Shown here in pieces: positions 10,479 to 21,842 of a stretch of 64,000 bases of DNA. The position numbers were made by a program, and so were the translations under genes. Numbering within the stretch: the first letter of the stretch is position 1; each line of letters opens with the position of its first letter. The notes under the pieces were generated by a model. It saw only the letters and a program-made list of their open reading frames with translations. It did no database searches and was not told the DNA's origin. This DNA comes from Bufo bufo. Lineage: Eukaryota > Chordata > Amphibia > Anura > Bufonidae. The stretch spans positions 63,643,371 through 63,707,370 of the forward strand of contig NC_053393.1 of the NCBI RefSeq assembly GCF_905171765.1, in the 5' to 3' direction.

Positions 10479-10703
10479 GGCTCCATCCACACGTCCACAA
10501 TTCTGTTCCGCATTTTGTGGAACGGAATTGAGGACCCGTTCATTTCTATGGGACCACATCATCTGCTGTCCGGATCCGCAATTCCGTTCCCGAAAAAAAA
10601 AAAAATAGAACATGTTCTATTCTTGTCTGCAATTGCGGAACGCACATTGCCAGTGTCCGTGTCTTGCGGATCCGCAAAACACATACGGATGTGTGAATGA
10701 ACC
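10479..10703. repeat. Foldback MITE, GGCTCCATCCACACG ends
   Basis: Inverted ends GGCTCCATCCACACG and TGTGTGAATGAACC, flanked by TAA and TTA. The interior has TTCCGCATTTTGTGGAACGG and a run of A. It lies inside the eif3h intron. Confidence 0.7.
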
Positions 10704-11034
10704 TTAACTTTTAGTAACGAGGCAGACGAACATCGCTGAGCTGAAAAGTGGATTCACATTGTGCAATTAGCTTACATGTAGACAAGCTATATCATTTGTG
10801 GTTCCAAGGCAGTGGTATAAATGACAGACCCAAAAAAAAATAGTCCTCAAATGTGAAAAGTCGCCCTGAGACGCCCGGCAAAGAGCAGATTTTGCTAGCA
10901 GAAGTCGCTGCAGGCTGGTCATGTCAATGTAGTATTAATTAAATGGATGGCCTCCGAATCTACGCTATGGAAACAAATAAGGGATGTCTTCTATGCGGCC
11001 TGTATGGTCTTTTGGGACATATGGTTGTCATTAA

Positions 11035-11276
11035 AGGGCATCTCTCAGCAGATTTGCAGATGTGCAGCAGTTGCAGTGAGAGCGGAGCCTCTAGGTGTAA
11101 TGGTAACGCCCCCGTTGCTCCTAGAGGCTCATTTGCATATATTAAAAGTTTTTAAAACAATTTTTCTCAGCGCTGCGGGCACATATGAACACGGGACCAA
11201 CACAGATGTCTTCAGCTGCCAAGCGCACATGGAACAGGTCAGTGTCATAGGTACAAAACTGCTGACAGATGCTGGA
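11035..11276. mobile_element. Truncated TTAA MITE (CTGACAGATG family)
   Basis: Preceded by TTAA (11031-11034), it begins AGGGCATCTCTCAGCAG and ends GCTGACAGATGCTGG before TTAA (11277-11280). It shares the interior TCCTAGAGGCTCATTTGCATA and GCACATATGAACA with the full copy at 15061-15526, but one arm is largely missing. Confidence 0.72.
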
Positions 11277-11300
11277 TTAAAAGGAGCTGCTATTCAGGAT

Positions 11301-11551
11301 GCATCCAAAGAGCGTACTTTCAGTCCGCATCCGATCTGCATTTTTTTCAGATTGCACGTGGACCCATTTATGTTAACTGGGCCGCAAAAATGCTGACAGC
11401 ACATGCATGTGGCCCTGTGTGAACACGTCCAAGGAGTGGGGAAAGAATAGGCATTTTTACAACATGGGCTCTAAAAAATGGGGGATGCACACAGACCACA
11501 TCTGCGACTTGCAGACGGCAAAACGCAATCGGCCGTGTGAATGGACCTTTA
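11301..11551. repeat. Degenerate foldback of the GTGTGAA type
   Basis: The ends are weak (right end GGCCGTGTGAATGGACC) and the interior shows paired CTGCA/TGCAG and GGGCCGCAAAAATGC motifs like other family members. Confidence 0.4.
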
Positions 11552-11777
11552 TCCTGGTCCGATTACGCCGCCCCTCCCTTATCTCACAGGGTCGGAGGAG
11601 CCCCTACACGTCTAATGCTTTAGCATTCAGCTCACGTTCCCAGTTTGAGCACGTGGACGGAGCCGGCACATGGTAATCTGCTTACCCTCCGCTGCTGAAC
11701 AACGTGTTCCCTGCCTCTTACCTTGCACGAAACAAGGCGCTGCCGCCAAGTTCCACAAACACACAAGCAGCACGTAC

Positions 11778-11877
11778 CCTTCCACAGAGAAGTCTTTTTC
11801 CTTGCAGACTTCCATCAGTTTCGGAGTCAGTCGATAAGCCTTGAGCGACAGCGAGCCCTGAGCAGTCTTAATGGGAT
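11778..11877 (-). CDS. eif3h: eif3h internal exon, 100 nt
   Basis: This exon continues the 168-nt exon: its first two bases (AT) complete the Asp codon begun by G at 18245. The translation reads [14 protein letters not shown], then [18 protein letters not shown], matching eIF3h just after the first MPN-domain block. The acceptor is TTTCAG (AG at 11879-11878) and the donor GTACGT starts at 11777. The exon ends in the first two bases (GG) of a codon completed by A in the next exon, giving Gly where human has Ala. The intron upstream is 6,365 nt long. The reading frame is open and the spacing of splice sites fits the family, so this is a functional exon. Confidence 0.97.
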
Positions 11878-11889
11878 CTGAAATCCAGC

Positions 11890-12955
11890 AGAAAAATGAA
11901 AGTCATCGATGGGCGCAAACAAAACAAAAAAAAAACATTGTAAATGAATAGAAAAAACAAAAACTAAAAAGTTTAATAAATTGTAAATACACATATATAA
12001 TAAACACAAAAATATTTACTATCGCTGCTAACAACTGATATATATACATTTTTTTAACTCTTCATCCCCCACAGCCCCAACAGTATCCAAACTGCGTATG
12101 CGTGTAAGAAGATCCAGTCCGCCCCCCGCCTACCAGTAAATGACAGATGTTAGGACTGTTCACACACTTTAGTAAATAGCAGTAGTTATCCTTGTGCCAC
12201 CTCTCACCCCGCCAGGCTGAACGAGGTTGACGCGCGCACCATCCCGGGGCAGACAGAGCTGACGAACGTTCGGCCTGACATGGAAACCGTGAACGCGCTC
12301 CCCATGGAGGATGAATGGAGGCAAATGGCCTGGGGCTGACCGCGTCCATAATATAGACGTCTATACAGGTCAGGAGCCTGCCCTATGTGCAGCCCCCCCG
12401 GCTGCTTCAATCTCCAGGATAACTTGTCGTTTTCTGCCGCTGACGACTATTGGCCTCCCAGAAGTGGATTCTGAAGAGGAGCCCACAATACGGCCAAGGT
12501 TTTAGATAAAAAAACGTTCCATGACCAAGTAAATTAAGGCAATATAATATAGGGGTATTTCCCAGTATACAGCAAACTGAATCACAGTGTGTATCCTACA
12601 TTTGGAGGGGCATTGTAAGAAGAACCCTGTCTTTAATCTTTGATGCGGCGCAAATTTTTATTTTGTTTTTATACTAGATTCACCTTTCACAAAATGATTT
12701 CATACCTTGCCTTCCCGGGGAGAAACCTTTTTCATTTTTTTTCTTTTGAGATACCAAACATTGCAAGTTGATTCTCCCACCCAAAAAGGTTTCGAAAAGC
12801 CAGCCAATTAAACCTTGCCGAAGGGAAATATGAACTAAAAGCAGCTCTCTGATGAGTCGAGAGCAGTTTACTAGAAGATAAAAAAAAAAAAAAAGGCACA
12901 AAGCTCCTCCTAAAAGTCCTCTTCAGCTGGATGCCAGGCACAGGACACGGCACTC
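11890..12955. other. Non-coding stretch
   Basis: AT-rich runs at 11920-12060; the remainder shows no exon, foldback or tandem array that I can support. Confidence 0.5.
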
Positions 12956-12959
12956 TGAT

Positions 12960-13233
12960 GGCCCGTTCACATGGAGTTTTTTTTTGCTGGCACCTGCACC
13001 AAAATTATGGAAGGAGCCGAGTGGTTCCTGCCTCCCCATACATTTCTATGGGAGGCAGCGCTGAAGATTGCAAAGCGGTGGTGTACAGACATGTTCCCCA
13101 TGTAAATGAATGGGACGCAGAAACCAGGCAGCCGCTAGGGAAACTTTGGCGTGGTGTCAGCGCCATAATTCCGCCAAAAATTAACAAAAATAAAAAAGAT
13201 TAAAAAAAAATAAAAAGCCGAGTGAACAGACCC
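12960..13233. repeat. Foldback MITE, GGCCCGTTCACATGG ends
   Basis: Left end GGCCCGTTCACATGG and right end CGAGTGAACAGACC are inverted relatives. The interior has TACATTTCTATGGGAGGCAG and CATGTAAATGAATGGGACGC. It is followed by CTTAAGG. Confidence 0.62.
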
Positions 13234-13306
13234 TTAAGGGGTGTTCTCATTGAGTTTTTTCTGTGCTGAATAAAATTAAAGCTAATTTCACTTTTATATT
13301 ATAAAG

Positions 13307-13433
13307 CAGGGAACCTGTGGCCCTCCAGCTGTTGCAAAACTAAAACTCCCAGCATGTCCGGACAGCCTACAGCAGGGCATGATGGGAGTTGCAGTTTTAC
13401 AACAGCTGGAGGGCCGCAGTTTGAGCAACCCTG
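13307..13433. mobile_element. hAT MITE
   Basis: Starts CAGGGAACCTGTGGCCCTCC and ends TTTGAGCAACCCTG; the arms carry CAGCTGTTGCAAAACTA and TTTTACAACAGCTGG. Flanking octamers TTATAAAG and TTCTAAAT agree at 6 of 8 positions, a decayed target duplication. It interrupts the TTAA-type repeat that resumes at 13434. Confidence 0.8.
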
Positions 13434-13841
13434 TTCTAAATTCTTTTGTAATTGTATGTAATCAATCATTTAGCAGAGCCACTGAGTCATTCAGTAAAAT
13501 CTGCATAGCGCCACCTGCTGTTTCTTTCTTGTTTCTTTGTCCCGCTCACTGAGATGGCCGCACATGCTCAGTTTCATCCTACTATTGCCTCCCGAGTTGT
13601 GATAGGCAGAGCATGGACACACCCCTGATCTGTGATAGGCAGAGCATGAACACGCCCCCTGAGCTGAAGCAGAGAAGACACTCCCCCTGAGCTGCCAGCT
13701 TGATATAAATCTAGTAGTGAATGTGGAGATCTCTGGATCCATGTGAGGTCCAGGGCTGGTTCTAGCTTTGTTAGAAAAAGATGGTCATGTACTGTATGAT
13801 GTCTGATTTTCATTTTTTACATTAGTCATGGAATAACCCCT
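13434..13841. mobile_element. TTAA MITE, GCGCCACCTGCTG family (right part)
   Basis: Shares long stretches with 45759-46166: TAGCGCCACCTGCTGTTT, GAGATGGCCGCACATGCTCA, GATCTCTGGATCCATGTGAG, ending GGAATAACCCCT before TTAA (13842-13845). Its left end is disrupted by the hAT MITE. Confidence 0.75.
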
Positions 13842-14739
13842 TTAATTAAATGCACATAAATTGCAAGTGTTTTTGGGCGTGGAATCTGCATCAAAAACTA
13901 GGAGCTCTACAGTAGTTTAACCCTTTACTGGCATCTTTTGCCTGACTACATTCTAAATTACAGTTTAGGACTCCAGGCTTTCATGAGAGCATCTTAAAAA
14001 TCTATATTACAGCGAGTCCCTTTCACAGCACGCACCATGCCGCGCACTCCCTTAACGTGTTCTCTACAGGTAAGCTAAAAAAAAATATATAAAGTGCAAA
14101 TAAGCAATTCGTTAATCTATTTGTCTCCTGTCTTCAGCTGTTGCTTCCACCGAGGATAAGGAATAGAAAGGCCGGGTGCTGAAAAATGACTACAATTTCA
14201 ATGCTTGGCTTATTAGCATGCAGACTACAAAGCTCGCCGCCACACTGCATGCCTCCGGTGCATCTCAAATCAGGAGTACAATGGCCGCAGAGCTGTCTTT
14301 CTAGTTCACAGAGATACAGATACCCTCCAAGTATACAACGTGAGGCTCATGTCCGCGGGCACAGATAGCTGGCCAAGAGGTGAAGGAGCAGGCGGGGGGT
14401 ATTTATATGCGCCGTCCAGTTTGGTTTTACAAGGCGCGCTGAGCTTCGTGCAGAATATTTTATGGCATGCGTGGTAAGCTGGAGCGATTAGGGGGCGACG
14501 ACCCTGTGTACAGGATGAATGCATCTGTATATTCTGAGCGGGACGTCAGCACCTGCAGGCTGCCTGCTCCATTGTGTGCTATGGAAGGGGGGGGGGGCTG
14601 ATGACTCAATCACAGAAGAGAGAGATGTGGTCAAATACACCCCTCCCTCCTATTCCCAACGGGGGTCTTCTCTGCAGTAGTCAACTGCATTGTACAAAGC
14701 TCTACGCCGTCCGGATAAATGCTGCAATTTTGGAAGTGC

Positions 14740-14960
14740 AAATTTAAAGACTGTTTTATCCATTTACAGACAGTAATTTTGGGGTAAAGTAAGAGGTGAA
14801 AGCAAAAAATGACCCCCACCCCCCTCCAAAAAAAAAAAAAAAAAAAAAAATGGTACACTGTAAGTATCATTATGTATGTCCGAAATAAACTGGGAGTCCC
14901 ACTGAGCTACGGGCACTATATTGTAATACAGCATGGTGCATGATCCTTCTGTCTGAAAAG
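14740..14960. repeat. Interspersed repeat paralogous to 16535-16760
   Basis: Both carry GACTGTTTTA, CAGACAGTA, a CCCCC/poly-A junction and ATTATGTATGYCC, then GAGCTACGGG, in the same order. The class is not identified. An A run of 23 lies at 14828-14850. Confidence 0.6.
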
Positions 14961-15060
14961 GGCTATTCTCCAACTAATCACAGACAAAAGAAATAGGATT
15001 TTTGGTTTTGACTTCCAAAAAAATAAAAAATAAAAATGTGCATAGACCTGTTAGTATTAA

Positions 15061-15526
15061 AGTGCATCTGTCAGCAGTTTTGTACCTATGACACTGGCTG
15101 ACCTGTTACATGTGCGCTTGGCAGCTGAAGGCATCTGTGTTGGTCCCATGTTCATATGTGTCCGCATTGCTGAGAAAAATTATGCAAATGAGCTTCCAAG
15201 AGCAATGGGGGCGTTGTCATTACACCTAGAGGTTCAGCTCTCTCTACAACTGCCACGCCCTCTATACTTTGACAGGGTTAGGTGTGATGAGTTTTTCACT
15301 GCCTGGCCCTATCAAAGTGCAGCAGTTGCAGAGAGAGCTGAGCCTCTGGGTGTAATGACAACGCCCCCGTTGCTCCTTGAGGCTCATTAGCATATAGTAA
15401 AACATCATTTTTCTCAGCAATGCGGGCACATATGAACATGGGACCAACACAGATGCCTTCAGCTGCCAAGCGCACATGTAACAGGTCAGCCGGTGTCATA
15501 GGGACAAAGCTGCTGACAGATGCCCT
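15061..15526. mobile_element. Full-length TTAA foldback MITE (CTGACAGATG family)
   Basis: Starts AGTGCATCTGTCAGCAG and ends GCTGACAGATGCCCT with TTAA at 15057-15060 and 15527-15530. The two arms are long inverted copies of each other (for example GTGCGCTTGGCAGCTGAAGG left, GATGCCTTCAGCTGCC right), giving a hairpin of roughly 200 bp per arm. No coding capacity. Confidence 0.85.
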
Positions 15527-15564
15527 TTAAGAGGAGCAAAAAAAAAAAAAAAAAAAAAAAACAC

Positions 15565-16500
15565 ACGAACCGTCCAGCGGATTAGGATGTAGACACATTT
15601 TCCGTCTTGTACATTACACCCAATACTAAATCCCCGATTAGAGCGTGCAAAAATCTCTGGGAGTAAGGTGGAAACAAATAGTTGAATACGAATACTCCAG
15701 CGCTGGGATGCTGCAAAAAACAATAGCCAACTTTTTAGGGCAAAACGGAAATCTTCAATATGGGAATCCAAGCAGATTGGCTTTTATGTTTCGGACAAAG
15801 CCTGGCATATACTGGGAACTGGTGTTCTACCCACACGAGCACTGGTGCGTCAGTTCAAGTGACTATACCTCCACATGGGGCGTAAATCGCAGCTGTCAGT
15901 ATCTATGCCGTAAAATACAAATGAGCTACGGGCGGAATGGTCGCAGATTTCCCAGCAGATTCGCCACATGCGAATTTCCTTGCCGATTTAACACCTGCAC
16001 CGCAAACCGTAAAAAATGTACTGTGAAAACCCTCAACAGAAACTGACGCATCTGCGTAGATTTGCAGCGGACCCACGAGAACAATGTTTCATCCGCAAAA
16101 TCCAGTTGGGAAGTCTGCCCTGTGCGAACATGCGCTTACAGCGGGTCTAATGAACTGAACTAACGTGGCAGACCTTTCTGATGCTGCTCATTAGTGCCGT
16201 GGTCAGGCCAGGGGCCAGAATACAAAACACAAGGGCCACGTGGTCCTCTGTCTACTGCCGAACGTGAGCAGATACAAACAATGCCCCATAATAATAACAG
16301 TAATAACCAGAATACAGAAATAGTGGAAGCGATCGACACACACGGTCGTTTGCTCCGGTGCTGAAATGTATAGGAAGGCTTGCCAAAATCTGAGCAGATT
16401 AAAATGTAAAAAATAAAGAAAAAAAATAAATCTGGGAGTATCCTACAATAATAACACATTGTAAAATGAGGAGTAAATAAAAAAACTACATCTACAGTGC
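15565..16500. other. Non-coding stretch, partly degenerate repeat
   Basis: GTAAATCGCAGC and CCGCAAAATCCAG words around 15880-16130 resemble the decayed CCGCAAAA families. No exon, and no clear element borders. Confidence 0.4.
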
Positions 16501-16534
16501 ACGGGTGTGGTTCAGCGCACAGACGCCAATTAGA

Positions 16535-16760
16535 GACTGTTTTACTCATTTTAGACAGTAGTTTTTGTGAGTTTAGGGACAGGAGAAAGAAAAAAAAAAA
16601 TTTACTCCCCCCTCCTCAAAAACAAAAAAAAAAAATAACAGTCCACTTTCGGTCTCATGCCCTGTAGTGGTATTATGTATGCCCAAATTGTTTGGAAGCA
16701 CATTGAGCTACGGGATGGATCCACAGGGGGCTATGGCACCATGTTAAGGTTTGGGTGCAA
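16535..16760. repeat. Interspersed repeat paralogous to 14740-14960
   Basis: Same motif order (GACTGTTTTACTCATTT, CCCCCCTCC with A runs, GCATTATGTATG-like word, GAGCTACGGGATGG). A third, shorter echo lies near 16860-17060. Confidence 0.55.
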
Positions 16761-17159
16761 TACAAGTCCGTAATTCATGATCTGTGTCTGAAAATAATAC
16801 CTCATAATACAGAAATATTGGATGCCACTGAACAGGTCAGTGTAAAAAAATACTAAGATATATATAAAAAAAAATACCACCTGCCCTTTGCACTGGTGCT
16901 AATATACAGGAAGGCTTGCCAAAATTTTCACACATCAAAAAATCTATATCGTATAATACAATACTTGGCATAATAATAACATCATACTGTGAAATAAGTC
17001 GTAAATTTTAAAAATATAAGTACGGTGCGCACGTGCGCGGTTCATTGTACAGACACCGCGTCGTCTAGACCGGCAGAGGCGGAAGACATCTGGCTGCCCC
17101 GATACCTTCCCAGAGTACTTTATTTCGAGAATTAATATTAGTTTTGTCAATTACAGCTT

Positions 17160-18240
17160 CATAAAGTCATAAAAAGCCGAATAAGCACATAATAGATTTT
17201 ACACATTGTGTACCAGGATGATGTTTTTTGGCTGACTCCCTCCACACAAGCCTGGTCGCAGTTTCTGGAGCCGACCTAAGGAGAAGTTCGGGCTCTCAGT
17301 TCCGCTCAAGCGGAAAGGTGACAAAACGAGAGGCAGAACAAGTGGAAAACTCATCAGGCCGCGACGTCACCTTCCCAGCCAACGCGAGTACACGTTAACA
17401 ACTCGCTCCCCGCTCTAATCCAATTGTTAACATGCTGAAATAATTTGGGGGGCAGCGCGTAAGATTGATCGCGTTCATTAGTCTTTTTTTTTTTTTTTAT
17501 GACAGATACGTCGGACCTTAACGTTCGCCCCTCGGCTTGAAAGCTTATATGCTGGGCTGCCAGATATGGCGCAGCGAGGGGTGGGATGGGGGAGCCATAA
17601 AGCTGTTAAATTGCCTACGGTTCTGATAGAGCGCAGAACATCTGGTCTGGAGAGCTTGAGGAAACACCATTAAACCGGCCGAAAGCGGGAAGAAATAAAA
17701 AATAAATAAATAAATAAAAATGTTTGTATTGGGGGAAAACAGGGCTGAGTTTTAAAAAAGATTTTTTTTTTTTATATATATATATATATATATAATAAAA
17801 ATTCAAGAAACTTGGCAAATTGCATTAAGATTGGTCAGTCACGTATTTCCGAGCCAGACGTTCTAGTAATGGAGGTTTGTGAAGACATCTGGTCTGGTTC
17901 CACCAGCCTGCGCAGAGGGAGCGAGGCTGAGGAATAAAAATGAAGCGACCACTCTCCAGCATTCCTGAGCGTACACATCAGGTCTCTGATAGCAAGAAAA
18001 ATAAACACGCAGAAGGAAACGCTGTCTAGACGCCGCCGCTGCTGCTGGGGCTGCTACACACACAGTTGGTATTTACTTAAAAGGGACTGCCAGGCTACCT
18101 CAGACAGCTAAGCCCCCTAACCCCCGGGCCCCATCCCAATCAGAAAGAGAGCACCTCGGCCTGGCGAAGAGAGCAAGATCACGGAAAGTAATAAAGTAGG
18201 TGAAAGAAAAAAGAAAAAAAAAAAGACACAAATATAGCCT
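17160..18240. other. Low-repeat stretch upstream of the 100-nt exon
   Basis: Contains T runs at about 17483-17499 and 17761-17773 and a (TA)n tract at 17774-17795, but no recognisable element or exon. Confidence 0.5.
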
Positions 18241-18244
18241 TTAC

Positions 18245-18412
18245 CGTAAATGAGCACCACAGACTCCTCAATGGCGTGCTGGTAGCTGAACTGGGAGTCC
18301 AGGAGGGCGCGGCTGACGAAGGTGCCATAGTAGGTGGACTGGTACCAGCCGACGTGGAGGTGGTCAATGTTGACGTGACGGAGGCTTCTCATCATCTCCA
18401 TCTGATATTGAA
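18245..18412 (-). CDS. eif3h: eif3h internal exon, 168 nt (MPN-domain part)
   Basis: This exon encodes 55 whole codons plus split codons at both ends. The translation starts [20 protein letters not shown] and ends with IEESVVLIY, an almost exact match to vertebrate eIF3h, a subunit of the translation initiation factor 3 complex that acts on the 40S ribosome in the cytoplasm. On the minus strand it is preceded by a pyrimidine-rich tract and AG (18414-18413) and followed by GTAAAG from 18244. The first codon (Val, G|TT) and the last (Asp, G|AT) are split after base one. The piece [10 protein letters not shown] lies where active JAMM metalloproteases carry HxH-x7-SxxD; HxH is kept, but the Ser and Asp positions are Tyr and Thr, as is normal for eIF3h. 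It corresponds to about human residues 97-153 (from memory). A processed pseudogene is excluded by the intact splice sites. Confidence 0.97.
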
Positions 18413-18491
18413 CTAAATGGGGAAAGAAGAAAAAAAATATATCAGTCATTAATATTTGCACCAGACCCTTTGCAATACAAAGTGCAGTTAA

Positions 18492-18700
18492 AGGGGATGT
18501 TCCACGAAAAATATTGTAGTTTTTAAACTAGCACCTGGATCGGAACACTTTTGTAACTGCATGCAATTAAAAATGTTGTATAGCTACTGAGTTATTAAAT
18601 AAAATGTATATGTATAGCGCCACCTGCTGTTTATTCTTTTTTTTTTTTTTTTTCTCGTCCACCTCACTGAGGTGGTCACACGCGCTCAGTTTAAATCTTT
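18492..18700. mobile_element. Truncated TTAA MITE, GCGCCACCTGCTG family
   Basis: TTAA (18488-18491) is followed by AGGGGATGTTCCACG, then TAGCGCCACCTGCTGTTT and a T run, then CTCACTGAGGTGG. Only the left half is present. It lies 80 bp upstream of the 168-nt eif3h exon. Confidence 0.65.
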
Positions 18701-19400
18701 TGTCAGAAGACCTGTCTGGTATCGCATTGAAAATGACTGCGAAGGCTTTAGACTTTTTCTGCTGAATCCACGACAAAATCAGCACACGTGACATGCGGAT
18801 TATGTAGTGGATTACACCCTATGCACTGCATTGACATTCACATCAGCACCGAAGCTCCCATAGAACTGCAGCCGATTTTGCAGTCATCAGTGGCACGCCA
18901 GTGGCTGGGGTTCTCAGAATCCGGTACTGGAAAATGTCAGCAAAAGGGAGCATGCTACAGATTCTCAAATCCGCACTCTTGCAGATTTTTATGGCGGGAT
19001 ACCACCTATCGCAATGCAGTCGGGTGAAATCAGAGGAGAATCCCCGGCTAAAGGCTGCATTACTCGACTCGATGAGGCAGACGACTGTCGGGTGGGAAGT
19101 GTTCCCTCCCGGTAATCGCCTGCTCGTTCCCCTCCAAATCCTAGGGTGCGTGTTATAGTCCGGTGCATCTTACAGTCCAAAAAATACGGAATATATGCGT
19201 GTGATATCTGGGATTGTAATCCTGCCTGTAATGATAAGCAGATAACTGCAGTAAAGTGATCTGCACAGACCAAGAAGCGATGCCTATTATTACGCCTAGT
19301 GGCCAATATGAAAACTGCAGGAGTCTAGGATTTCTTTTAGATACCAACATGGAAAATAAAGCAGAAAATCACCAACAATTCTTCAAAAATAGATTTAAAC

Positions 19401-19526
19401 CAGGCATGTCCAACCTGCGGCCTTCGAGCTGTTGTAAGACTGTAGACGGAGAGCTGTAGGCTGTCCAGGCATGCTGGGAGTTGTAGTTTTGCAACCGCTG
19501 GGAGGGCCGCAAGTTGGGCATCCCTG
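19401..19526. mobile_element. hAT MITE with near-perfect 8-bp duplication
   Basis: Starts CAGGCATGTCCAACCTGCGG and ends AGTTGGGCATCCCTG. The flanking octamers ATTTAAAC (19393-19400) and ATTAAAAC (19527-19534) differ at one base. Internal TGGGAGTTGTAGTTTTGC is the family core. Confidence 0.85.
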
Positions 19527-20552
19527 ATTAAAACAGGTAATTTTCTGATGGCAGTCCCTTTAACAAGATTACCAAGAGATTCTCATATTACTCCGTTAAT
19601 GAAAAAGGGACATGCTGCTTTTTAAAATCATAATAAAAATAAATGAATCCGCCACTTCCGTGCATAGCCCGGTGATAACACGCACGCCCTACTGACCGCC
19701 ATTTCCATTCTTTTGCCCGCTGCAGCGGCCAACACGCAATGCAAACTGCATAGCAGTAAGTGTCTGGAGACGGAGCTGAAGTGGTGGCGTTTTTGACTTC
19801 TGCCGGCACATTCGGGCAGATAGCTGCTCCTTCTCTACGTAAGGAGCAATCAAAAGCTCATCTAAGCTGTGAATGAAAAGCTTTGTCTAATATTAACAGA
19901 TCGCAGCGGTGAGGCAGGAAACCAGAGCTAGTCAGACGGAAAGGAAAAATAAAAATGAAAGCCCTTGTGTGATTTCCATCTAGATGTATGGCCATATTGT
20001 TACGCAAGTGGCACGGAAAGGTTTTCGCCTTCTTATGGCAAGACAGCAAAGTTTTTGTTTGGCAGAAGTCAGGACTCCAATCAAAGGGGCATCTGCTTTT
20101 GTTTATCCTTAATCTCCCCACACGTTTCAGATTTGTAAGTCGCCGGAGGCGGCGAGCGCAGTATCTCAGATCTGTATCATCAAGATGTCCATTCGCGTAA
20201 GTGAAGCATAGTCTGTTCCAACTATGTGCCTAGTTCAACTCATGCGGATACTGTAGATATGGCTGCTGGGAGGCCCGGCCAAGTAACACTTCACTTCTTA
20301 TTGACAGGCACTTCCTAAATTTTTGGATTTTAACAGCACAATGTAAAATCTCCAAGACCGCAAGGGAAAATAATCCCGAGCATGGCTGTCCATTCTATAG
20401 GACGTGTTTAGGCCACCAGATGGGGGGGGGCGGGCCACCTGAGGCAACCTCCCTGCCCAGGGTCCACACCAGGTATGGTCACTGATTTCAACCAGTGTCA
20501 AGGGGCTGTTCAGGATTGTGATCAGAGGTCGCGCTACATTTTTTCTGGAAGA

Positions 20553-20592
20553 GTAAAAATACTCCTCTTGCCATTTTTGAGGAGTATTTTTA
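20553..20592. repeat. Subterminal hairpin of the hAT element
   Basis: AAAAATACTCCTC pairs with GAGGAGTATTTTTA across a short loop. Subterminal hairpins are common in hAT elements; this is not a bacterial-type terminator. Confidence 0.75.
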
Positions 20593-20748
20593 GCCGATGA
20601 GGAGTACGAAAGTTACAGTAATTCAAATCGTTAATACGAAGGCCTGTATAACATTAGGGGGTTGCAATTTATGCAGGGAAACCATTACTAGTATCTAGAA
20701 CTGTCTTCCATGCATATATGGCAAATTTAGACAATTTTTAATTTAGCT

Positions 20749-20999
20749 GAGGTCACTGTTGGGCTGAGGGGTGGGCACCACTGAGGTCACTGTTGGGCTG
20801 AGGGGTGGGCACCACTGAGGTCACTGTTGGGCTGAGGGGTGGGCACCACTGAGGTCACTGTTGGGCTGAGGGGTGGGCACCACTGAGGTCACTGTTGGGC
20901 TGAGGGGTGGGCACCACTGAGGTCACTGTTGGGCTGAGGGGTGGGCACCACTGAGGTCACTGTTGGGCTGAGGGGTGGGCACCACTGAGGTCACTGTTG
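20749..20999. repeat. 34-bp tandem array, about 7.4 copies
   Basis: Seven apparently identical 34-bp units (each starting GAGGTCACTGTTGGGCTGAG) plus a 13-bp partial copy. Lack of differences among units indicates recent expansion, inside the hAT element. Confidence 0.96.
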
Positions 21000-21842
21000 C
21001 AGTGATTTTATGAGGTTTCAAGGGTTTGTCCTAAGATCGATATTTAAAGAGGACCCCGCACCTCTCCGGATTTCTCTGTTTTGGAAACTACTTGCACCCC
21101 CCATGTAATAACAATCCTGGAGCATCTATTCTTATGACTTTATGTTGCACAATTCCTCTTATTTCAGCTATTAGTTATGAATGACTTGCTAGCAGTTTGC
21201 AGTGAAGGTCCAGATGGGTGTGTCACTGCACAGCCTGATATTCAATCAGTGCTGTCAACTGGTAACCCCCCAGCTGGACCTTTATTTCAGACTACTCGCA
21301 ATTTGTTCATAAGTTCTAGTAGGAATAATAGAGGAATGGTACAATATAGAGTCACAAGAATTGTTATTGCATGGGAAATGCAAGTCATTACTAAAACAGA
21401 CATGTCCCCTTCAAGTACATGATCGCTGGGGGCTCCACCTTGGTTACCATGTTCTAGTGTTCTCTGGGTCAAGTATGGATAGGTAAATAGTGTTGATCTT
21501 GGAACAATCCCTTAAATATTTGCTGCTGTTTGTGCCGCTGGTCACTGGGGTTTGCCATCCATCACGTGGCCATTGCTGCCCACCAAAGTTACGTCCTTGT
21601 AGATGAGCTCTCAGGTGGGTATGTCGGTGCCACCGGAGCTGTTGGTAGACTCTGAAGAGACCTGAGGCACTGGCAGAGCAGGACACAGGCACAATGGATG
21701 GTGGTGCATGCTGGTGCCAAGGGAACAAGCGAAAGACCCGGGCACATACCTCTGGTGCCAGGTGCTCGCACCGCCACAGTCACATGTTGTGGATCTGGAT
21801 GATGACATCACGCAGTGATAACCACCAGGCTCGCCTGTAGAT

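Larger units (their letters stand above)
10329..11777 (-). other. eif3h: eif3h intron, 1,449 nt
   Basis: This intron lies between the 100-nt and 150-nt exons and is bounded by GT and AG on the minus strand. It contains a small foldback (10479-10703), a truncated TTAA-type MITE (11035-11276) and a degenerate GTGTGAA-ended repeat (about 11301-11551). The remaining bases show no coding signal. Confidence 0.93.
11878..18244 (-). other. eif3h: eif3h intron, about 6.4 kb
   Basis: This intron separates the 168-nt and 100-nt exons. It holds a hAT MITE (13307-13433), part of a TTAA MITE (13434-13841), a full TTAA foldback (15061-15526) and a pair of related non-coding repeats near 14740 and 16530. 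The stretches 11890-12950 and 15565-16500 show nothing recognisable beyond low-complexity runs. Confidence 0.93.

Noticed and set aside
20553..20592. Hairpin followed by T-rich sequence resembling an intrinsic terminator
   Set aside because: Eukaryotic context; it is a subterminal structure of a hAT element.
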